In this document: piece by piece, positions 55,340 through 61,015 of the stretch
Layout of the letters: every line of letters begins with the position of its first letter
Numbering within the stretch: position 1 is the stretch's first letter
Source: Fibrisoma montanum
GTDB taxonomy: Bacteria > Bacteroidota > Bacteroidia > Cytophagales > Spirosomataceae
Direction of reading: 5' to 3'
NCBI RefSeq assembly: GCF_003583365.1
Contig: NZ_QXED01000008.1
Location: 124,001 to 188,000, forward strand
DNA length: 64,000 nt
The notes under the pieces: generated by a model
The model's database searches: none
The model's input: only the letters and a program-made list of their open reading frames with translations
What the model was told of the DNA's origin: nothing
Translations under genes and position numbers: made by a program

Positions 55340-55347
55340 CAAATGTA
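55340..55347 (-). promoter_or_regulatory. -7 box of the polysaccharide operon
   Basis: On the minus strand TACATTTG stands 48 bases before the start codon at 55292, a full match to TAnnTTTG. The -33 position 19 bases upstream has no exact TTG. This is the only clear promoter candidate for the ~20 kb operon, so the whole cluster is probably one transcription unit from here. Confidence 0.6.
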
Positions 55348-55387
55348 CAAGTCCACACAAAACGACTACTTAAGATTGAATTAAAAA

Positions 55388-55429
55388 TGACAAAACCCTC
55401 ATAAGCTATATACTTTGAGGGTTTTGTCA
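55388..55429 (-). terminator. Terminator of the OmpA-family gene
   Basis: A 14-base-pair stem (TGACAAAACCCTCA at 55388-55401 with its complement at 55416-55429) and 14-base loop is followed on the minus side by ATTTTTAA. It lies 29 bases past the stop at 55458 and separates the OmpA-family gene from the polysaccharide operon. Confidence 0.88.
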
Positions 55430-55457
55430 ATGTGTTCGAATTGATCAGGTTGGAAGC

Positions 55458-56882
55458 TTACGGAATCAGTTTCATTTCAACCCGGCGATTTTTCTGCATA
55501 CCTGTTTTGCTCGGATCGGCAATGGGTTTATACGCCCCGAAATAATCGACCAGAATGCGGCTCGGATCATTTAATCCGGCTTCGATCAGATACGTCCGAA
55601 CGGCCTCAACCCGCCGACGTGACAGAGCCAGGTTGTATTTATCCGACGCGCGCCGATCGGCATGGCCGGCCAGTTGCAGTCGGCATTGGCTCTTGTTCAT
55701 GAGTTCAACGACTTTGTTAAGCACCTCTTTAAACTGCGGTTTCAGGGCACTTTTGTCGGTGTCGAACTCAATGTTGGCGAATATCTCCGCGCAGGCGATA
55801 CCGGGCAGGGCCGCACTGACGTATTTATCAAAGTCAATGACTTCGCCGGAGCCGGACACGACACTGCCGGTCGGCGAATTGGGTTCCTTGTCGAAATAGT
55901 CTGATACGCCATCGTTGTCGGTGTCGGTCAGTAGCTTAGGATCGATATCGGGCGGGCGGTTGGCTTTTGCTACCGAGTCGATCTGAGCCAACGTCAGGAT
56001 AACCGGCGGCTTGATGAGCGATTTTGGATCGGTCCAGCGCAGGTGATACGTTCCGGCCGTAGTGTCGTAATCAAATTTATCATTGACCTTCTGCACCCGA
56101 ATGGCCCGCCGGCCCAGCTTATACGTTAGCATAATACCGCCATAACCCCATTTGTCTTTAGCCGAATTCCCCTGGCGCACAAACGTTTCGCTCAGGCTGC
56201 CGCGGTTACCGACCAGGTCGAACAAACTGGAAGCATCGCCCCCGATGGTCGCGTCCAGCCGCTCGGAGTTAACGTGATTTACCCGGATGTCAATCCCTAT
56301 GTCGAAGCGCGGGCCAAGTTCATAATGTACCGCCAGCCCCATCGGTACCACCAGATCGCTAACGTCGCCGGTTTGCCGGCGCAGCCGCCCGGTGGTCAGC
56401 TCAAACGCTTTGGCATTGTAGAACATGACACCCACTCCCGTGTAAGCATCCACTTTCCAGTGCTTCATTTTGTTGACCCCAAACAGCAGACTTTTGAGGT
56501 TAACGCTACCCGTCAGATCGGTCTGGACAAAACTGGACCGGAAGTACGAGTAGTACAGCCGACGCTTCATGCCCCGCAGGTTTCCCGCGTTTACGCCGAG
56601 TTGCAGGCCAAACAGGTGCGACAATTGCTTACCTACGGTCAGGCCCCCAAAAAATGAGTTTCGTTCATTGACACTATCGAAGTTATCTGCGCCAACGGGG
56701 AAGAAATCGTACTCCCGCAGATCGCCGTAGAACTGCGACCAGCCACCGTGCGCCGACACCGACCAGGTGTTCAGCCTGGCGGGACCGTCGTAGGAAGCGT
56801 TGGGATTATACTGAGCCTGACTGGGTCTGGGCAACAGTGCCAGCAGGCAACAAAACGTCAGTAGTAGAAGCAGTTTCCTCAT
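55458..56882 (-). CDS. OmpA-family outer membrane protein with beta-barrel-like N-terminus
   Basis: A 474-residue protein from ATG 56882, which opens into a signal peptide (RKLLLLLTFCCLLALLPRPSQA); an earlier TTG gives a poor N-terminus. The middle region (about 40-290) looks like an outer-membrane barrel domain (GGLTVGKQLSHLFGLQLGVN). The linker carries TDTDNDGVSDYFD, a thrombospondin type 3-like calcium motif. The C-terminal OmpA domain (about 355-474; IEFDTDKSALKPQFKEVLN and NLALSRRRVEAVRTYLI) binds peptidoglycan. It probably anchors the outer membrane to the cell wall. Monocistronic, with its own terminator. Confidence 0.9.
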   Translation of the reverse strand: MRKLLLLLTFCCLLALLPRPSQAQYNPNASYDGPARLNTWSVSAHGGWSQFYGDLREYDFFPVGADNFDSVNERNSFFGGLTVGKQLSHLFGLQLGVNAGNLRGMKRRLYYSYFRSSFVQTDLTGSVNLKSLLFGVNKMKHWKVDAYTGVGVMFYNAKAFELTTGRLRRQTGDVSDLVVPMGLAVHYELGPRFDIGIDIRVNHVNSERLDATIGGDASSLFDLVGNRGSLSETFVRQGNSAKDKWGYGGIMLTYKLGRRAIRVQKVNDKFDYDTTAGTYHLRWTDPKSLIKPPVILTLAQIDSVAKANRPPDIDPKLLTDTDNDGVSDYFDKEPNSPTGSVVSGSGEVIDFDKYVSAALPGIACAEIFANIEFDTDKSALKPQFKEVLNKVVELMNKSQCRLQLAGHADRRASDKYNLALSRRRVEAVRTYLIEAGLNDPSRILVDYFGAYKPIADPSKTGMQKNRRVEMKLIP

Positions 56883-57098
56883 CACGTTCAGGGTTTTGTT
56901 ATAGACTAAATACAACGGATGGATAAAGCGACCTGACCGGCTCGTACCGTCTGAACGGGACCGTAATTTGCCTTTCTGAACTTTATTCCGGGGCAAATAA
57001 GGGGTCTCGATCAAGTTTACAAACCAACTCGTCCGGCCATTGTTTGGCAACATGACCCGAATCCTCCTGAACGAGACGATCCGATCAACTTGAAAATA

Positions 57099-58229
57099 TT
57101 ATAACCGGCGCATCAATCGCTCAACCATTTGGTTCTTCCACGTCACGTAGTCACCGGCCTCAATGTGCGCCCGCGCCTGCCGAACCAGCCACAGATAAAA
57201 GGTCAGGTTATGCAGACTGGCGATCTGAGCCGCCAGAATTTCTTCCGCCTTGAAGAGGTGACGCAGGTAGGCTTTGGAGTAGAACGTACTGGCGTAACCG
57301 CCCAGGTTGGCATCGATCGGGCTGAAGTCGCGGCTCCATTTTTCGTTTTTCAGGTTCATGATGCCTTCGGTCGTGAACAGAATCCCGTGCCGTGCATTAC
57401 GGGTCGGCATTACACAGTCGAACATATCCACGCCCAGGGCAATAGCTTCCAGAATATTGGCCGGCGTACCGACGCCCATCAGGTAACGGGGCTTATTGAT
57501 GGGCAGGATTTCGTTAACCAGTTCGATGCTTTTATACATCTCCTCCGCCGGTTCGCCCACAGCCAGTCCACCGATGGCGTTACCTTCGCGCCCCTTCGAT
57601 GCAATGAACTCCGCCGACTGCCGGCGCAGGTCAGGATACGTACTGCCCTGAACAATGGGGAACAGGGTCTGCTGGTAGCCGTAATGCCCCTCGGTTGCGT
57701 CGAACCGACCGATGCAGCGATCAAGCCAGCGGTGGGTCATCTCCATCGACTGCCGGGCATAGCCATAGTCGCAGGGATAAGGCGTGCACTCATCAAAGGC
57801 CATGATGATGTCGGCCCCGATCGTCCGCTGGATGTCCATCACCCCCTCGGGGCTGAACCGGTGCGTCGACCCGTCGATATGCGACTTAAACGTAACGCCT
57901 TCCTCCTTGATCTTGCGGGTATTCGACAGCGAATAGACCTGATAGCCGCCACTGTCGGTCAGGATCGGGTGACTCCAGCCATTGAACCGGTGCAGACCAC
58001 CAGCCTGGCTCAGCACCTCAAGCCCTGGCCGAAGGTAAAGGTGATAGGTATTGCCAAGAATGATTTCGGCCTGAACGTCAGTTTCAAGTTCCCGCTGGTG
58101 GACCGCCTTGACCGTACCGGCCGTTCCAACGGGCATAAAAATAGGTGTTTGAATAAGCCCGTGATCAGTCGTTAACGTACCCGTGCGGGCCTTCGACTGC
58201 GGATCCCGGGCTAAGATTTCGAATGTCAT
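57099..58229 (-). CDS. tgt: tRNA-guanine transglycosylase (queuosine biosynthesis)
   Basis: A 376-residue protein of normal length that exchanges G34 in tRNAs with GUN anticodons for preQ1. Present are the substrate-binding block LTDSGGYQVYSLS (with the general-acid Asp), FDECTPYPCDY, GGLAVGE, and MGVGTPANILEAIALGVDMFDCVMPTRNARHG with the nucleophilic Asp and the RNA-binding end, here quoted as a region. The usual zinc-binding CxCxxC is missing: the matching segment is ANLGGYASTFYS around residues 305-315, with only the later His kept. Start ATG 58229. A purine tract follows upstream. Confidence 0.95.
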   Translation of the reverse strand: MTFEILARDPQSKARTGTLTTDHGLIQTPIFMPVGTAGTVKAVHQRELETDVQAEIILGNTYHLYLRPGLEVLSQAGGLHRFNGWSHPILTDSGGYQVYSLSNTRKIKEEGVTFKSHIDGSTHRFSPEGVMDIQRTIGADIIMAFDECTPYPCDYGYARQSMEMTHRWLDRCIGRFDATEGHYGYQQTLFPIVQGSTYPDLRRQSAEFIASKGREGNAIGGLAVGEPAEEMYKSIELVNEILPINKPRYLMGVGTPANILEAIALGVDMFDCVMPTRNARHGILFTTEGIMNLKNEKWSRDFSPIDANLGGYASTFYSKAYLRHLFKAEEILAAQIASLHNLTFYLWLVRQARAHIEAGDYVTWKNQMVERLMRRL

Positions 58230-58240
58230 TTTACAAAATT

Positions 58241-58366
58241 AGGGGAAAAAAGGGAGGAGAGGAGGAAAGGAGAAAAGGAGGAAGGGAAATACGTTCAAAT
58301 CACTCCCCCCTTTCCTCCCCTCCTCCCTTTCCCTTCCTTCCCTTCTTCCTTTCCTCCCTTCCTCCT
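58241..58366. repeat. Long homopurine/homopyrimidine tracts between tgt and a glycosyltransferase gene
   Basis: Bases 58241-58289 are all purine (49 bases, AGGAGG-like) and 58303-58366 are all pyrimidine (64 bases, TCCTTCC-like), separated by 13 mixed bases. The two tracts are largely complementary to each other and could form a long hairpin or a triplex. The tract fills the whole gap before the next gene and includes the region where its promoter should be. Confidence 0.85.
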
Positions 58367-58383
58367 ATCTTTACAGCCTTAAA

Positions 58384-59577
58384 TTGAAACAATTAGCGAA
58401 CCACGTTTACCTTGTGCTTACTGTTCTTCTGATACTGTGGGGGTTAGCCATCAGTATTCAGCTCATTTTTGTTCTTTTTGTTTTTGTTCGAACGGCTTTT
58501 TTCCGACAGGCTGATCACCCCGTCAGCAACTCCAGCCCGGGGGTTACGCTGGTGGTATGCGCCCGTAATGAACTGCGTAACCTGACCGACTTGCTGCCGC
58601 TGCTGGATAGTCAGACCTATCCTACGTTTGAGGTACTGGTCATGGACGACCGCTCCACCGACGGGACTCAGCACTTCCTTGAAAACGAGATCAGCCACCT
58701 GTCGCGGGTGCGGTTTATCCGGATCGACAAGGACTACGACCACGTTACGCCCAAAAAGTACGCCGTTACGATTGCGTTGAAGAAGGCGCTTCACCCCATC
58801 GTCCTGCTCACGGATGCCGATTGCCGTCCGGCTGGTTCCGACTGGCTGGCGGGTATGGTCGGTCAGTTGAACAAGCCCGGCGCCGACATTGTACTTGGCT
58901 TTTCGCCCTATGAGCACCGACCGGGTCTGCTGAATCTGCTGATCCGGATCGAAACGCTGTTCACGGCCGTGCAATACGTATCACTGGCACTGGCCGGGCG
59001 GCCCTACATGGGCGTGGGTCGCAACCTGATGTACCGGCGGCAACTCTTTTTCGACAACCGCGGTTTCTACTCACACATGAATGTGCTGGGGGGCGACGAC
59101 GACCTCTTCATCAACGAAGTGGCGACTGGCCGCAACACGGCCGTCAGTCTCGATCCGGCTACGTTCACCTGGTCGCAGCCCAAGGAAACCTGGGCTGACT
59201 GGCGGATGCAGAAACGCCGGCATTTGAACGTAGGAAAGCATTATAAGACGGGACACAAGGTTCGGTTAGGGCTATTAACCGGCTCGCATGTCCTGACGTG
59301 GTGGCTGGGTTTGATCGTAGGGCTGACCGTGCTGGTAAGCTGGCAAGTCGGCTACCCGTTCACAGACTCTGATCAGCTCCTGCTCGAAACAGTTGGCGGC
59401 TTGTTTGCCCTGCGGCTCCTGACCTTCTGGGGTATTGTCGGGCGGATCAGCTACCGGCTGGCGCACACAGTCCACTGGGCCATTATACCATTGATGGACG
59501 TAACGCTGGCGGTATATTACGTAGTGATGGGGCTGAATACGTATATTAACCGCCGTCGCAAACTATACTGGCGCTAA
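58384..59577 (+). CDS. Glycosyltransferase family 2 membrane protein
   Basis: A 397-residue protein. The N-terminus has a membrane segment (about residues 8-37, very rich in Val, Leu and Phe), then a GT2 domain with VTLVVCARNELRNLTDLLP (start of GT-A), MDDRSTDGT, LTDADCRPAG (the DxD-type metal site) and QKRRHLNVGKHYKTG (QxxRW-like), and three to four C-terminal membrane segments. This is the processive-type layout, as in cell-envelope polysaccharide or glycolipid synthases. Start TTG 58384 is the first codon after the pyrimidine tract; no ATG is nearby. rsmG follows after 47 bases. Confidence 0.87.
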   Translation: MKQLANHVYLVLTVLLILWGLAISIQLIFVLFVFVRTAFFRQADHPVSNSSPGVTLVVCARNELRNLTDLLPLLDSQTYPTFEVLVMDDRSTDGTQHFLENEISHLSRVRFIRIDKDYDHVTPKKYAVTIALKKALHPIVLLTDADCRPAGSDWLAGMVGQLNKPGADIVLGFSPYEHRPGLLNLLIRIETLFTAVQYVSLALAGRPYMGVGRNLMYRRQLFFDNRGFYSHMNVLGGDDDLFINEVATGRNTAVSLDPATFTWSQPKETWADWRMQKRRHLNVGKHYKTGHKVRLGLLTGSHVLTWWLGLIVGLTVLVSWQVGYPFTDSDQLLLETVGGLFALRLLTFWGIVGRISYRLAHTVHWAIIPLMDVTLAVYYVVMGLNTYINRRRKLYWR

Positions 59578-59624
59578 AAGCCGCCGATCGGCAAGGGTAA
59601 AACCACAAACCATAACGCGACAGC

Positions 59625-60254
59625 ATGAACGTCGAATTGATTTATAAGTACTTCCCCAAACTAACCGCCGGGCAACAGGAACGCTTTGCGGCTTTGAATG
59701 ACCTGTATCATCACTGGAACGCCCAGATCAATGTCATCTCGCGGCAGGACATCGATCAGTTGTACGAAAAGCACATCCTGCACTCGCTCGGGGTCGCGAA
59801 GGTGGTTCAATTTACACCCGGCACGGAGGTACTGGATGTCGGAACGGGAGGTGGTTTTCCCGGAATTCCGCTGGCCATTCTGTTCCCGATGGTCGATTTT
59901 CACCTGGTAGACAGCATCGGAAAAAAAATAAAGGTTGTATCGGAAGTAGCCAGTGCATTAGGTTTGCAGAATATAAAAGCCGAACAGGCTCGTGTGGAAC
60001 ACCTGAACAGTACCTACGATTTTGTGGTGAGCCGGGCCGTAACGCGGCTGAAACCCTTTTTAGGCTGGGTACGGTACAAAATTCACAAGCAGGGCAACAA
60101 TGAATTGCCCAATGGTGTTTTGTACCTCAAAGGTGGTGATCTGGCAGAGGAGTTAAGCGAAGTACCTGATAAGTATCGTATCTACGACCTGTCGGATTAC
60201 TTCGAGGAGCCGTTTTTTGAGACCAAGAAAGTGATTTACATTCCTAAGAAATAG
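59625..60254 (+). CDS. rsmG: 16S rRNA (guanine-N7)-methyltransferase RsmG
   Basis: A 209-residue protein of family length. Blocks include LNDLYHHWNAQINVISR near residue 25, HILHSLGV, VLDVGTGGGFPGIPLAI (SAM-binding motif I), FHLVDSIGKKIKVV and FVVSRAVTRL. It methylates N7 of G527 in 16S rRNA. It lies downstream of the GT2 gene and upstream of a small PH-like gene; the spacing suggests it may be cotranscribed with the former. Confidence 0.95.
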   Translation: MNVELIYKYFPKLTAGQQERFAALNDLYHHWNAQINVISRQDIDQLYEKHILHSLGVAKVVQFTPGTEVLDVGTGGGFPGIPLAILFPMVDFHLVDSIGKKIKVVSEVASALGLQNIKAEQARVEHLNSTYDFVVSRAVTRLKPFLGWVRYKIHKQGNNELPNGVLYLKGGDLAEELSEVPDKYRIYDLSDYFEEPFFETKKVIYIPKK

Positions 60255-60335
60255 GTTTGTAGTTTAAGGTTCGTAGTTGATCGCTAATTGACGCGAGAGG
60301 AACCACACACGGGCGTTAATCAACTACAAACTACC
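60254..60335. repeat. Imperfect inverted repeat between rsmG and the PH-like gene
   Basis: GTAGTTGAT (60273-60281) pairs exactly with ATCAACTAC (60319-60327), and the flanking GGTTTGTAG / CTACAAACTACC copies extend the arms imperfectly. It fills the 109-base gap after the rsmG stop and may end transcription or be a small dispersed palindrome. Confidence 0.55.
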
Positions 60336-60363
60336 AACCACAAACTCCGAACTACCGCAAACC

Positions 60364-60696
60364 ATGGCAAACGAACGATTCGCATCCAGCAGTTTCAAAG
60401 ACCCGATTAACCGCGACATAGTAGAGTTCAATGACAAGGGCGTCACGTTCCGCGTTCGCAAGCTGATTGGCGGCACGGATAATTTCGTATTCTATTCGGA
60501 CATTTCGGGCGTTGAGATCGAGAATGGAATATTTTTCTCAACGATCCGGGTCATTCCCCGCGCCCGGCCCGAGATCGTGATCAAAAACTTCACGCGGGGC
60601 GATGCCCGGCGGGTTAAAGAGCTGATTCTTCAGAACGTACCGAACAACCGACCCGACGCGTTTGATACGCCACGGGGGGGGGATCCGGGACGCTAA
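60364..60696 (+). CDS. Small protein of unknown function, possibly PH-like
   Basis: A 110-residue protein. The pattern of alternating strands and one terminal helix (FNDKGVTFRVRKLIGG, FVFYSDISGVEIENG, IRVIPRARPEIVIKNF, ARRVKELIL) resembles a bacterial PH-like domain, but I cannot name the family with certainty. No signal peptide or membrane segment. A run of nine G at 60674-60682 lies eight codons before the stop, so the C-terminal tail could vary by slippage. It stands between rsmG and tRNA-Asn. Confidence 0.7.
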   Translation: MANERFASSSFKDPINRDIVEFNDKGVTFRVRKLIGGTDNFVFYSDISGVEIENGIFFSTIRVIPRARPEIVIKNFTRGDARRVKELILQNVPNNRPDAFDTPRGGDPGR

Positions 60697-60739
60697 GGCC
60701 CCCAGCGTGCAAATTTTGCAGATTTTTTACGATCAGCGC

Positions 60740-60770
60740 TTGCGTCCTATCAGTATCTGCACTACTTTTG
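60740..60770 (+). promoter_or_regulatory. Promoter of tRNA-Asn
   Basis: TTG (60740-60742), 20 bases, then TACTTTTG (60763-60770): a match to the Bacteroidota consensus, with the tRNA beginning 20 bases downstream. Confidence 0.75.
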
Positions 60771-60790
60771 CACCACGTTTTCAATAACGA

Positions 60791-60864
60791 TCCCGAATAG
60801 CTCAGTCGGTTAGAGCATCTGACTGTTAATCAGAGGGTCGCTGGTTCGAGCCCAGCTTCGGGAG
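60791..60864 (+). tRNA. tRNA-Asn (anticodon GTT)
   Basis: A 74-base tRNA with a full cloverleaf: acceptor stem TCCCGAA (60791-60797) with TTCGGGA (60857-60863), D-arm from AGCTCAG, anticodon stem TCTGA/TCAGA around loop CTGTTAA with anticodon GTT at 60825-60827, and T-arm with GGTTCGAGCC. The discriminator base is G and CCA is not encoded, as is common in Bacteroidota. It marks the border to the AT-rich right end, a frequent insertion site of genomic islands. Confidence 0.97.
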
Positions 60865-60874
60865 CCTGAAAATC

Positions 60875-60908
60875 AAGCACTTAGCAGAAATGTTAAGTGC
60901 TTTTCTCT
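60875..60908 (+). terminator. Terminator of tRNA-Asn
   Basis: A 9-base-pair stem (AAGCACTTA at 60875-60883 with TAAGTGCTT at 60894-60902) and a 10-base loop, followed by TTTCTCTTTT. It starts 11 bases after the tRNA. Confidence 0.85.
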
Positions 60909-60913
60909 TTTGG

Positions 60914-60934
60914 TTGCAATACAACTTGCAATAC
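60914..60934. repeat. Direct repeat TTGCAATAC next to tRNA-Asn
   Basis: TTGCAATAC occurs at 60914-60922 and again at 60926-60934, a 12-base period. This kind of short repeated site just past a tRNA gene is reminiscent of recombinase binding sites at island borders. No integrase gene is visible in the window. The rest of the 150-base gap to 61016 shows nothing further. Confidence 0.5.
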
Positions 60935-61015
60935 ATTTATAAATAACTTCCAGACCATATAGTTTTCAAAATTTACGACCTACCATCAATATGTTATACG
61001 TAAAGAGATTCCGAT

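Noticed and set aside
57129-58175. Long open frame of about 348 codons on the plus strand
   Set aside because: It lies fully antisense to tgt, has no recognisable domain, and such frames are common in GC-rich DNA.
58241-58366. CRISPR or tandem-repeat array in the purine/pyrimidine tract
   Set aside because: There are no regular repeat-spacer units, only homopurine and homopyrimidine runs.
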